64,000 nt of DNA, from the NCBI GenBank assembly GCA_963746315.1, contig CAVVAR010000012.1, forward strand, positions 434,001-498,000, given 5' to 3'. Positions 8,195 through 17,881 of this stretch are shown here, in pieces. Below the pieces are notes generated by a model. The model ran no database searches and was not told the DNA's origin. It saw only the letters and a program-made list of their open reading frames with translations. The stretch's first letter is position 1. The number at the start of each line of letters is the position of its first letter. A program made the translations under genes and the position numbers. Source of the DNA: Ga0077555 sp963746315 (lineage in GTDB: Bacteria > Pseudomonadota > Alphaproteobacteria > Rhizobiales > Hyphomicrobiaceae).

Positions 8195-11002
8195 ATGCCG
8201 ACTGCCATTGCTCCGATACAGTCAAAGACCACTGAGCGCACGGGCGCCGGCTTCCGTTTGGTCCGTCTGACGCCGCAGGGCCATCTGCACGTCGGGGCCG
8301 GTGAGGCCGATGCGGCCGGTGAGGCCCTGGTGGATCGCATCAGGGCTCAATTCGCCCGCGGGGCCGGTCACGGACTTCTGGCGCTGGCGCTCGACGCGGC
8401 AACGGCGGCGATGCCGTCCGACCTCGCGTTCTGGCGCGATTTCGCCGGTCAACTCGTCACGGCCGTATGCGCCCGCCCGGAGCTGGGCGAGGCTACGACC
8501 GCGCCGGCGCACGCGATGCTGACGGCGCTCGTCGGTGCGGCGCCACCGATGCATGGCGGCGAATATCTCACACCTGCCGTGCTGGCTGATCTGTGGCAGG
8601 CGATGGCGACTGCGCTCGAGGCAGAGCTTGCCCAGAGCGGTCTGGGGCTGGCGGCCTTCCTCAAGCAGCGCAGTCCAGCCTGGAGCCTCGTCGGCCGCGT
8701 GCACTTCAACCTAGCCGAGAACCGCCGGGACGAGGACGCGCCATTCGCCTTCATGGCGACGTACACGACGCGGCTAACGGCAGCCGAGCAGGCGCAGCAT
8801 CTGCCGCTGGGACGGGCACTGAAGGAGTATGCCGGGGCCGCCAACAAGGACCGGCTGCTGTCGCTGCTGCTGCCGGTGCAGAAGGCGGCCGACGCGTGCG
8901 GGTGGCTGAAGGCCATGGTCGATGCGGGCGAGATCTACCATCCACTGCGCTGGACGCCGGCCGAGGCCCAGCTCTTGCTGCGCGACGTGCCGCTGCTCGA
9001 GCGCGCCGGCATCGTTGTGCGCATGCCCGCGACATGGCGCATGGGACGCCCCGCCCGCCCCCAGGTGAAAGCCTCGGTCGGCGGCAAGCCGCCGTCGATG
9101 CTGGGCCTCGATGCGATGCTCGACTTCAACTATCGCGTGTCGCTCGACGGCGAGACGTTGACGGCCGCCGAGGTGAAGCGGCTGCTGGCGGAAACCGCCG
9201 GCCTCGCGCTGGTGCGCGGCAAGTGGGTCGAGATCGACCGCGAGCGTCTGTCGAGCACGCTCGTGAGGTTCCAGGACATCGAGCGCCGGGCCGGCGAGGA
9301 AGGGCTGTCGTTCGCCGAGGCGATGCGGCTAGTCGCCGGGGCCGAGATCGGTGCTGCCTCCGGGACCGGCGCGCCGACGGCGGACTGGAGCCAGACGGCG
9401 GCGGGGCCATGGCTCGCCGAGACGCTGGCGGCGCTGCGCCAGCCAGGTAGCGGCGCCGCGAGCCATCCGGGACCGGCGCTGCAGGCGACGCTGCGGCCCT
9501 ATCAGCAGGAAGGCGTTGCCTGGCTGGCGCTGCTCGCCCGCCTCGGCCTCGGCGCCTGCCTTGCCGACGACATGGGGCTCGGCAAGACGATCCAGGTGAT
9601 CTCGCTGCTGCTCGTGCTGAAGCAGGATGCCCATGCGGCAAGCGGACGAACGAAGCGATCTCGCGAACAGCAGAGCGTGACTAAGAAGCCGAGCATTCTC
9701 GTGGTGCCGGCCTCGCTGATCGGCAATTGGTCGGCCGAGATCGCACGCTTCGCCCCGAGCCTCGTGCCGCTCGTCGTGCATCCGTCGGTGCTGCCGGTCG
9801 ACGAGATGCGCGCGCTGACGGCCGCGCAAATGGCCGGTGCTGATCTCGTCATCACCACCTACGGCACGCTGCTGCGTACATCTGTGCTGCAGTCGATGCC
9901 GTGGCGCCTCGCCATTCTCGACGAGGCGCAGGCGATCAAGAACCCGGGCGCCAAGCAGACTCGGGCGGTGAAACTGCTGAAGGCCGATGCCCGCATCGCG
10001 ATGACCGGCACGCCGGTCGAGAACAGCCTCGGCGATCTGTGGTCGCTGTTCGATTTCATCAATCCAGGCCTGCTCGGCACTGCCAAGGAGTTCACCACCT
10101 TCACCAGGCGCCTGGCCGACAGTGGGCAGAAAGCAGAGAGTGCGCCGGGCGCCGCTAAATCGGACTACGGTCCGCTGCGCAGCCTCGTGCGGCCTTACAT
10201 CCTGCGCCGCATGAAGAGCGACAGGAGCATCATTGCTGACCTGCCGGACAAGACTGAGGTCAAGACGTTCTGCACGTTGTCGAAGCGTCAGGCCGCGCTC
10301 TACCAGGAGACGGTCGCAGAGCTCGCCGAGCGCCTGAAGGAGGTCGACGGCATCCAGCGCAAGGGACTGGTGCTCGCGACGCTGATGCGGCTGAAGCAGA
10401 TTTGCAATCACCCCTCGCAATGGTTAGGTGATGGCTGCTGGAAGGAAGCAGACAGCGGCAAGCTCGAGCGTCTCGGCGAGATCATCGAGGAGATCGCCAG
10501 CCGCCAGGAGAAGGTCCTGGTCTTCACGCAATTCAAGGAGATCACCGCGCAGCTCGCCTCGCTCCTCGGCCTCGCCTTCGGGCGCGACGGCCTCGTGCTG
10601 ACGGGCGAGACGGCGGTGGGCAAGCGCCGGGACCTCGTGCGCCGTTTCCAAGAGGACGAGCAGATTCCGTTCTTCGTACTGTCACTGAAGGCAGGCGGTG
10701 CCGGCTTGAACCTGACGGCCGCTTCCCACGTCGTGCATTTCGACCGCTGGTGGAACCCCGCGGTCGAGAACCAGGCGACAGACCGCGCTTTCCGCATCGG
10801 TCAGAAGCGCAACGTTCTCGTGCACAAGTTCGTCTGCCGCGGAACCGTGGAGGAGCGGATAGATCAGATGATCGATGAGAAGGCCAAGCTCGCCGGCGAT
10901 ATCTTGGGCGGCGGCGCCGAGACGCTGCTGACGGAAATGAAGGACGACGAGCTGTTGTCCGTCGTCGCGCTCGATCTGGCTTCGGCCCAGAAGGAGGACT
11001 GA
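8195..11002 (+). CDS. SNF2/HepA-family DEAD/DEAH-like helicase with SNF2_assoc-type N-terminus
   Basis: A 935-residue double-stranded-DNA translocase of the bacterial SNF2 group. The N-terminal half (to about residue 400) looks like the accessory region that precedes the motor in bacterial HepA-like proteins. Motor motifs follow: RPYQQEGVAWL and DDMGLGKT (about 458-465, Walker A), LDEAQAIKNP (about 575, Walker B), TGTPVENSLGDLWSL, then helicase lobe 2 with LVFTQFKEI, LSLKAGGAGLNLTAA and NQATDRAFRIGQ (arginine finger). All key motifs are intact. The SWIM-domain gene starts 2 nt after its stop, so the two are one operon. It probably remodels protein-DNA complexes in repair or transcription recycling; the exact role is not known. 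Confidence 0.93.
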   Translation: MPTAIAPIQSKTTERTGAGFRLVRLTPQGHLHVGAGEADAAGEALVDRIRAQFARGAGHGLLALALDAATAAMPSDLAFWRDFAGQLVTAVCARPELGEATTAPAHAMLTALVGAAPPMHGGEYLTPAVLADLWQAMATALEAELAQSGLGLAAFLKQRSPAWSLVGRVHFNLAENRRDEDAPFAFMATYTTRLTAAEQAQHLPLGRALKEYAGAANKDRLLSLLLPVQKAADACGWLKAMVDAGEIYHPLRWTPAEAQLLLRDVPLLERAGIVVRMPATWRMGRPARPQVKASVGGKPPSMLGLDAMLDFNYRVSLDGETLTAAEVKRLLAETAGLALVRGKWVEIDRERLSSTLVRFQDIERRAGEEGLSFAEAMRLVAGAEIGAASGTGAPTADWSQTAAGPWLAETLAALRQPGSGAASHPGPALQATLRPYQQEGVAWLALLARLGLGACLADDMGLGKTIQVISLLLVLKQDAHAASGRTKRSREQQSVTKKPSILVVPASLIGNWSAEIARFAPSLVPLVVHPSVLPVDEMRALTAAQMAGADLVITTYGTLLRTSVLQSMPWRLAILDEAQAIKNPGAKQTRAVKLLKADARIAMTGTPVENSLGDLWSLFDFINPGLLGTAKEFTTFTRRLADSGQKAESAPGAAKSDYGPLRSLVRPYILRRMKSDRSIIADLPDKTEVKTFCTLSKRQAALYQETVAELAERLKEVDGIQRKGLVLATLMRLKQICNHPSQWLGDGCWKEADSGKLERLGEIIEEIASRQEKVLVFTQFKEITAQLASLLGLAFGRDGLVLTGETAVGKRRDLVRRFQEDEQIPFFVLSLKAGGAGLNLTAASHVVHFDRWWNPAVENQATDRAFRIGQKRNVLVHKFVCRGTVEERIDQMIDEKAKLAGDILGGGAETLLTEMKDDELLSVVALDLASAQKED

Positions 11003-11003
11003 C

Positions 11004-11915
11004 ATGAGCTTCTTTCGATGGGGACGAAAGCTCAGCGTCGCTCAGCAGCGAGCCAAAGCGGAGAAGCTGCTTGCCAAGTCAGGCAAGAGTAGTGGGCTGT
11101 CGCCGGTCGTGATCGAAGGCAACAAGATCGCCTCGAGCTTCTGGGGGAAGGCCTGGTGCGACAACCTCGAGCGCTACAGCGATTACGCCAATCGGCTGCC
11201 GCGTGGCCGCAGCTACGTCCGCAACCGCTGCGTCATCGATCTGCAGATCGCCAGCGGCACGATCACGGCCCAGGTCAGCGGCTCGTCGCTCTACAGGATC
11301 TCGATCAAGGTTGCCCCGCTCGACGAGAAGGCTTGGCGCGCCATCTGCCGCGATTGCTCCGGTAGCATTGATTCGATGGTCGAGCTGCTGCAGGGGCGTC
11401 TCTCGAAGGCGGTGATGGATCGCGTCTGCCGTGCTGCCGACGGACTGTTTCCGGAGCCGAAATCGATCGAGCTTTCATGCAGCTGCCCGGACGGCGCCTA
11501 CATGTGCAAGCACGTGGCTGCCGCCTTGTACGGCGTCGGCGCGCGACTGGACCGCCAGCCGGAGCTGCTGTTTGCCCTGCGCGACGTCGACCAGCAGCAG
11601 CTCATTCAACAGGCGAGCAGCATGCCGGAGGCGGCTGCAGGAACGGTGCCCGCCAACACGGACAAGCTCCTTGGCGATGCCGACCTCGCAGCCCTGTTTG
11701 GCCTCGACATCGACCAACCGGCGGCGCCGCCCGAGAAGGAGGTGACAACGAGCACCCGCACACGCCGGCAATCCGCATCAGATCGTCGCGTGGCGAAGAG
11801 CAACACGAAGAGCGGACGCGATCCGAAAGGCGCGGCCCAAAGCAAACCCGCCCGAGCCGGCCGGACAACGAAAGGCAAGCCCGCCAGTCGGCGCCGTTCG
11901 GCGAAATCCACGTAG
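11004..11915 (+). CDS. SWIM zinc-finger protein, partner of SNF2 helicase
   Basis: A 303-residue protein. The SWIM motif CSCPDGAYMCKHVAAALYG (CxC-xn-CxH) lies at about residues 156-174. The N-terminal part (SFWGKAWCDNLERYSDYANR, RGRSYVRN) matches proteins that are routinely paired with SNF2 helicases. After about residue 230 the chain becomes a Lys/Arg/Ser/Thr-rich disordered tail, likely nucleic-acid-binding. AAGGAGGA sits 5 nt upstream of the ATG, inside the end of the helicase gene, which indicates translational coupling. The family is confident; the function is inferred from the partner. Confidence 0.88.
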   Translation: MSFFRWGRKLSVAQQRAKAEKLLAKSGKSSGLSPVVIEGNKIASSFWGKAWCDNLERYSDYANRLPRGRSYVRNRCVIDLQIASGTITAQVSGSSLYRISIKVAPLDEKAWRAICRDCSGSIDSMVELLQGRLSKAVMDRVCRAADGLFPEPKSIELSCSCPDGAYMCKHVAAALYGVGARLDRQPELLFALRDVDQQQLIQQASSMPEAAAGTVPANTDKLLGDADLAALFGLDIDQPAAPPEKEVTTSTRTRRQSASDRRVAKSNTKSGRDPKGAAQSKPARAGRTTKGKPASRRRSAKST

Positions 11916-12708
11916 TCACCGTCGGCGAGGGGGCGGCAGAAAATTCAGGTCCTGGTGCCGTGACCGGAAGGCCCTCTGCCTTGTATGGTGACCGAGCCAC
12001 TTTTATGGCGCGATACCCCAACAAGCGGACACGGTCTACGGCAACGTTTCCGGCGCGCTACGCACGCTCCACGATGGCAGCTAATGGGAGTGGCCGTGTG
12101 GCGCGGTCGTCGATGAGTGCAAGCTGCCCGCGCTCCTCACCCTCGATAAAGCGACCCATGATCAGCCTCCCGCTATGCCTCGCCCAGCGGAATCTGATTT
12201 GGCGTTTTCACACAATCTCGGGATCGAGCGATCAGGCTGCCGAGACGTGGAAGCCTGCCGGGCTCTGATTTTCCCGGCGATACGATTGCCTTCTTTGATG
12301 TCTGAAAAGACGGCTTCACGTGCTTCGTCACGGTCGAGGTAACCACGCGCTCAACGTTTCGGCGACGGCACGACGCGTCGCACCGCCCTAGACGGCGGCT
12401 CAGACATTATCGGAGGTGTTCCGAGAGCGGCTCCGCGATGGCAGCTGGCCTCCTCCCGCCAGCACCCAACATGAATTACTATTCGCCCGGGTTGTGAACC
12501 CCTCGCGATTCCGTCTGATCGAAAACTGCTCTAGTTCGGGGGGACGCTTCTCGACATCCGAACTACGAGAGCAGGATAGGATAGCGCACGACTTCGGTAT
12601 GGCTATCCCGACGGCGGCGAGGAGACCCCAACGCTGCTCGGGCCGGAGTTCCTCGTCAGTCTCGCCGAAGCCCGTCCATGTGGAGGTCGACCCAGAGGTG
12701 TGCGATAG
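11916..12708. other. Gene-poor stretch with mobile-element relics
   Basis: No convincing intact gene was found. Positions 12001-12090 are a diverged, gap-free relative of 20041-20130, the DNA just after the split integrase. A short frame near 12416 begins VFRERLRDGSWPP, which recalls a GntR-type DNA-binding domain, but it decays at once. The rest looks like degraded coding or element DNA. Confidence 0.4.
12001..12090 (+). repeat. Diverged copy of the integrase 3' flank (with 20041-20130)
   Basis: GCGATACCCC, AGCGGACACG and GATGGCAGCT occur in the same order and at the same offsets here and at 20041-20130 (the last motif is 72 nt from the repeat start in both). The first 40 bases match at about three quarters of positions. 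The other copy directly follows an integrase stop codon, so this is probably the flank of a lost element of the same kind. Confidence 0.6.
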
Positions 12709-13676
12709 ATGACCCTTGAAGCGTTAGGCTGGAGAGAGGCAGGAAGAATACGAGGCCCACGCCGCCCAAGGTCTGGTGCCCGGTCGTGAGGTCGGCGAGC
12801 ATCGAAGCCATTACCGGGTTGCTACCGACACCACTGAACTTTCGGCAGGGACAACAGGCCGGCTCCGCAATTCCGCCGATCAGCGCTCAGACCTGCCGGG
12901 CGTCGGCGACTTCGTGGCGATCCGTATTGCCGACGGTGATGGCCCAGCCACCATCGAGGCCGTTCCACCTCGAACGAGTGCCCTGATCCGCAAGGCAGCA
13001 GGCGTGCCTCGCCCGCAACTCCTGGCGGCGAATATCGATGTCGTATTCATCGCGCTGGCGTTGGGTGGCGACTTCAACCTGGCGCGTATGCAACGCTACC
13101 TCGCCCTTGTGTTGGCAAGTGGAGCCACCCCCGGCGTCGTCATCAACAAGGCCGACCTCCCCGATGATGTAATGGGGCCGACCGGTCAAATCGACGGGAT
13201 CGATCCTGGTGTGCCAATCCATGCGATCAGCGCGCGCGCTCAGGACGGCGCTCGCGATCTCGACCAATATTTCGAGGGCAACCGGACTGTGGCACTTGTC
13301 CGTTCGTCGGGCGTCGGCAAGTCGACATTGACGAACCGGCTACTGGGGCGCGCGGTGCAGGCGACACAGGAGGTTCACAACGGTCGCGGCCGCCATACGA
13401 CAACTCATCGCCAGCTGTTCATCACGATCGGACGGAGGCGCGATCATCGACAGTCCTGGCTTGCGAGGGCTCGAACTCTGGAATCCCTCGGAAGACAGCA
13501 AGAGCGTTTTCGATGACATCGCGTCCCTAGCGACCCGGTGCCGGTTTCGCGAGTGTAGGCATGACAGCGAACCGGGGTGCGCGGTGCGCGCTGCCGTCGA
13601 TTGAGGGGACCTCGATACCGGCCGTTTTGCGAGCTACGTCAAGCTTGGACGCGCATCGCAGCGCAGCTCACGTTGA
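12709..13676 (+). pseudogene. rsgA: rsgA (ribosome small-subunit-dependent GTPase A) pseudogene
   Basis: RsgA is a circularly permuted GTPase that matures the 30S subunit. Homology begins at ATG 12709 (MTLEALGWRE) and shifts frame near 12733-12742 to EEYEAHAAQGLVPG. It continues with the OB fold, the NKADL G4 motif and the P-loop SSGVGKST, whose preceding Gly is replaced by Arg. The G2 region GRGRHTTTH is present but shortened. A second shift near 13431-13435 leads to DSPGLRGLELW and the Cys/His zinc site CRFRECRHDSEPGC. An in-frame TGA at 13602 cuts off the last conserved block (GRFASYVKLGR), which ends at 13676. Two shifts plus a stop make decay likely. A functional copy must lie elsewhere if the gene is needed. 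Confidence 0.8.
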
Positions 13677-13752
13677 CACTCAGGCCCGAGACGCATTTAA
13701 GCCAACCAGCCGGGTTTGAAGATCCTTGTCATGGTTTTGCCCTGCCGTCTCA

Positions 13753-13781
13753 CTTGTATACCAGTCCTCTGATGCCCATGT
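13753..13781 (+). promoter_or_regulatory. Candidate RpoH-type heat-shock promoter of groESL
   Basis: CTTGTA at 13753-13758 and CCCATGT at 13775-13781, 16 nt apart, resemble alphaproteobacterial sigma-32 elements (CTTGAA and CCCATNT). A start site from this promoter would fall just before the CIRCE operator. Match by eye only. Confidence 0.35.
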
Positions 13782-13791
13782 CCGAGTGGCA

Positions 13792-13818
13792 TTGGCACTC
13801 TCCCGTCATGAGTGCCAA
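13792..13818 (+). promoter_or_regulatory. CIRCE operator (HrcA binding site)
   Basis: TTGGCACTC, nine bases, then GAGTGCCAA: a perfect 9-9-9 inverted repeat matching the CIRCE consensus TTAGCACTC-N9-GAGTGCTAA. It lies 77 nt upstream of groES. HrcA is expected to repress groESL here; hrcA itself is not in the window. Confidence 0.93.
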
Positions 13819-13894
13819 TGCCGAATTTAGCGAGACAAGTTTAGCCCGGGTCCCGCCGATTGAGCGGGCCTCGTTGGCATTGGAGCTCAACTCT

Positions 13895-14185
13895 ATGAAC
13901 TTTCGTCCTCTCCACGACCGCGTGGTCATCAAGCGTGCCGACAATGAGACCAAGACAACCGGGGGCATCATCATCCCGGACACCGCAGGCGAGAAACCGC
14001 AGCAGGGGGACGTGATCGCAGTAGGCCCTGGCGGCCGCGATGAGGCGGGCAAGTTGATTCCGATCGACCTCAAGAAGGGCGACAAAGTGCTCTTCGGCAA
14101 ATGGTCCGGTACCGAGGTCAAGATCGACGGCAAGGAACTCCTCATCATGAAGGAGAGCGACATCATGGGCGTACTGGACAAGTAG
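13895..14185 (+). CDS. groES: Co-chaperonin GroES
   Basis: Ten-kDa lid of the GroEL folding chamber, cytoplasmic, 96 residues, the standard length. MNFRPLHDRVVIKR at the start, the mobile loop around ETKTTGGIIIPDTAGEKPQQ, and the C-terminal block IMKESDIMGVLD are all canonical. The start at 13895 is set by family alignment; the frame is open upstream to 13577 but that part is not conserved. It is the first gene of the groESL operon, 67 nt before groEL, and is under the CIRCE operator. Confidence 0.97.
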   Translation: MNFRPLHDRVVIKRADNETKTTGGIIIPDTAGEKPQQGDVIAVGPGGRDEAGKLIPIDLKKGDKVLFGKWSGTEVKIDGKELLIMKESDIMGVLDK

Positions 14186-14252
14186 GTCGTCGCCAAGAGT
14201 TCCCCTTTCCTATTCCGAACCATTTCACTCAGTTTTTGACAGGATACCCAAG

Positions 14253-15887
<1,635 letters not shown>

Positions 15888-15947
15888 CTTTCCCACGCGA
15901 TCGACCGCATGCCGACATCGTCCCGGCCGGCCGCGCGAACACACGAC

Positions 15948-15980
15948 AACGGCCGCGCTGGTCTTCACAGCGCGGCCGTT
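15948..15980 (+). terminator. Hairpin after groEL
   Basis: AACGGCCGCGCTG, a 7-nt loop and CAGCGCGGCCGTT form a perfect 13-bp GC-rich stem 60 nt after the groEL stop. It lacks a clear T-run, so it may act as an RNA 3'-end stabiliser or a weak terminator. Confidence 0.65.
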
Positions 15981-16237
15981 CTGATAGCGGTGACGGTCAC
16001 CGCTCACATTTGACTGCAAGGTGGATTGACCGATCGGCTGCGGGGATGCACCAGAGTATGCCCGACGCCGGCCGGTCCTGCCATGCGTGCGCGCGTGGCG
16101 TAGCGCAGCTGCATCCGGATCATTGCAGTCGGTGCATATGGGCGGGGAGGCGACTATACTTTTCACTAGAGGTGCCGCCGGAATGTCCGCGGGCAACCGG
16201 GTGACGGCAGACAACGACGCAATCGGGGCAGACAACA

Positions 16238-17110
16238 ATGAAGCGTATCGCACTCTTTCTGGTGACCAACATTGCGGTGCTGGTCGTCATTTCTGTCGTT
16301 GTGAGCCTTCTGGGGCTGGGCCGGATCGCGGATGCCAATGGATTGAACCTAGGCGCGCTGCTCGCGCTATCGGCCGTCATCGGATTCACGGGCGCGATCA
16401 TATCGCTACTGATCTCGAAGCCGATGGCCAAGTGGCAGACCGGCGCCCATGTCATCTCCCAGCCGACCAACGCCGATGAGCGGTGGTTGTTCGAAACCGT
16501 AGGCAAGCTGTCCACCCGCGCCGGCATCAAGATGCCTGAGGTTGCGGTCTATGAAGGCGAGCCGAATGCTTTTGCGACCGGCGCCTTCAAGAATTCCGCG
16601 CTCGTCGCCGTTTCGACCGGCCTGCTGCAGTCCATGAACCGCGAAGAGGTCGAAGCCGTCCTCGCCCATGAGGTGGCCCACGTCGCGAACGGCGACATGG
16701 TCACGATGACGCTCATCCAGGGCGTGGTGAACACGTTTGTCGTGTTCCTCTCGCGGATCGTTGGCTACGTCGTCGACAAGCAGTTGAACAAGGACGGGAA
16801 CGGTCAGGGCATCGGCTACTTCGTGACGTCGATGGTGTGCCAGATCGTGTTCGGCATTCTCGCCTCGATGGTCGTTGCCTGGTTCTCCCGACATAGAGAG
16901 TTCCGCGCGGATGCAGGAGCCGCCAGCTATATGGGCCAGCCCAACAGCATGATCAGCGCGCTCGCGACCCTCGGTCGCGTCGAACCGGGCGAGCTGCCCA
17001 AATCCATCCAGGCATCGGGGATCAGCGACAAGCCCAGCCTCATGGCTCTGTTCTCGACCCATCCACCGATCGAGGCGCGCATTGCGGCCCTCCAGCACCT
17101 TCGGCAATAA
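16238..17110 (+). CDS. htpX: Membrane zinc metalloprotease HtpX
   Basis: Inner-membrane heat-shock protease that helps FtsH degrade damaged membrane proteins, 290 residues. Two N-terminal membrane helices (about 4-25 and 35-55) precede the zinc site HEVAH (144-148). Two more hydrophobic segments follow near residues 160-220, and the third ligand is the Glu in HREFRADAG. The C-terminus, with FSTHPPIEARIAAL, is typical. It sits downstream of groESL, in keeping with a stress role, but has its own 350-nt upstream region. Confidence 0.96.
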   Translation: MKRIALFLVTNIAVLVVISVVVSLLGLGRIADANGLNLGALLALSAVIGFTGAIISLLISKPMAKWQTGAHVISQPTNADERWLFETVGKLSTRAGIKMPEVAVYEGEPNAFATGAFKNSALVAVSTGLLQSMNREEVEAVLAHEVAHVANGDMVTMTLIQGVVNTFVVFLSRIVGYVVDKQLNKDGNGQGIGYFVTSMVCQIVFGILASMVVAWFSRHREFRADAGAASYMGQPNSMISALATLGRVEPGELPKSIQASGISDKPSLMALFSTHPPIEARIAALQHLRQ

Positions 17111-17177
17111 GCGCCGCGAAGCGTCGGCGATGGGACGTGGTCCCAGGACAGATCGAGCTGATTAAGCTTTGCTGAAG

Positions 17178-17393
17178 GCCTGGCGTTGGCGGCGACGGGT
17201 CAGTTCCTTCTCGCCGGTCGTGGCGACAGAGGGGGCTCAGGCCGGGGCAGTACGCGCGGCCCTTCGAGCAGTGGGTGGCCAGCATCGGTCTTGATCCAGC
17301 GAATTTTGGCTCACACTCGCTGCGACGCGCGAAGGCCGTACTGATCTACCAACGAACCGGCTCCGCGCGGTCCAGCTGCCGCTGGGAAGCACG
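17178..17393 (+). pseudogene. 5' part of a tyrosine integrase split by an inserted element
   Basis: TGQFLLAGRGDRG, then after a frameshift QYAR...EQWVASIGLDP, GSHSLRRAKAVLIYQRTG, and after one more shift LRAVQLPLG. This is the C-terminal catalytic half of the same integrase family as 6666-6902. It stops at CTGGG (about 17393), where the serine-recombinase element begins. The missing tail is found at 19952-20040. Confidence 0.8.
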
Positions 17394-17412
17394 ACAAACT
17401 GCCCGCGAACAC

Positions 17413-17862
17413 CTGATCGAGCTGAAGATCACTTACCCGTTTCATCCGCGTTGCGGTGAGACGGTGCAGGTGCTGCAGCGCCTCACGTTGAACGACGCCG
17501 AGTTCGTCGTCATTCCGCAGCCGGATGGCTCGGTCGCTCAACTGCCGGTGTGGATGACGCAAGGTTCAGTGGCAGAGTGCCAGATTCGCGAGGTGCCGAG
17601 AATCCCCCTCGAAATGTTGCGGCTTCTGCGAGCCGAGATCGGTGCGGTTCTAGGCTTTCTCCAGTCCGAGTCGACCTCGATGACGGAGAAAGCCGCCGAT
17701 GCCGCGACAAATCAGAGACGCCGAAAATCTCGAGCCTTGTCTGCTCGATCTGCTGCCGCCGAGCGCGGCGCTGCCCACGCCTCAAATGAGCGAGCTGAAA
17801 GAGCTGGTCGCGCTGCTGCTGCGCGAGATCGCCGTAGCGCTGGGAAGCGGGGAGGTCGGTGA
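17413..17862 (+). CDS. Short accessory protein of the serine-recombinase element
   Basis: The conserved-looking part is about residues 5-90: ITYPFHPRCGETVQVLQRL, a PQPDGS turn and LPVWMTQGSV. This is like the small Y4bD/DUF5372-type proteins that travel with rhizobial serine recombinases. No ATG or GTG precedes it inside the element, so the start is uncertain and may have been lost at the insertion junction. After about residue 100 the frame becomes Ala/Arg-rich and overlaps the next small gene in another frame, so the true protein may end earlier. The function is unknown. Confidence 0.5.
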   Translation: MIELKITYPFHPRCGETVQVLQRLTLNDAEFVVIPQPDGSVAQLPVWMTQGSVAECQIREVPRIPLEMLRLLRAEIGAVLGFLQSESTSMTEKAADAATNQRRRKSRALSARSAAAERGAAHASNERAERAGRAAAARDRRSAGKRGGR

Positions 17863-17881
17863 TGACCAAGATCACGGCTGA
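17699..17881 (+). CDS. Small protein of the serine-recombinase element (60 aa)
   Basis: The frame encodes an acidic, Leu-rich peptide (ENLEPCLLDLLPP, SELKELVALLLREIAVALG), probably one or two helices. It overlaps the recombinase start by 20 nt, a sign of coupled translation. Small proteins sit at this place in related cassettes. The role is unknown. Confidence 0.55.
   Translation: MPRQIRDAENLEPCLLDLLPPSAALPTPQMSELKELVALLLREIAVALGSGEVGDDQDHG

Noticed and set aside
12416..12712. GntR-like regulator gene
   Set aside because: Only the first dozen residues recall the family; the recognition helix region is not conserved and the frame decays.
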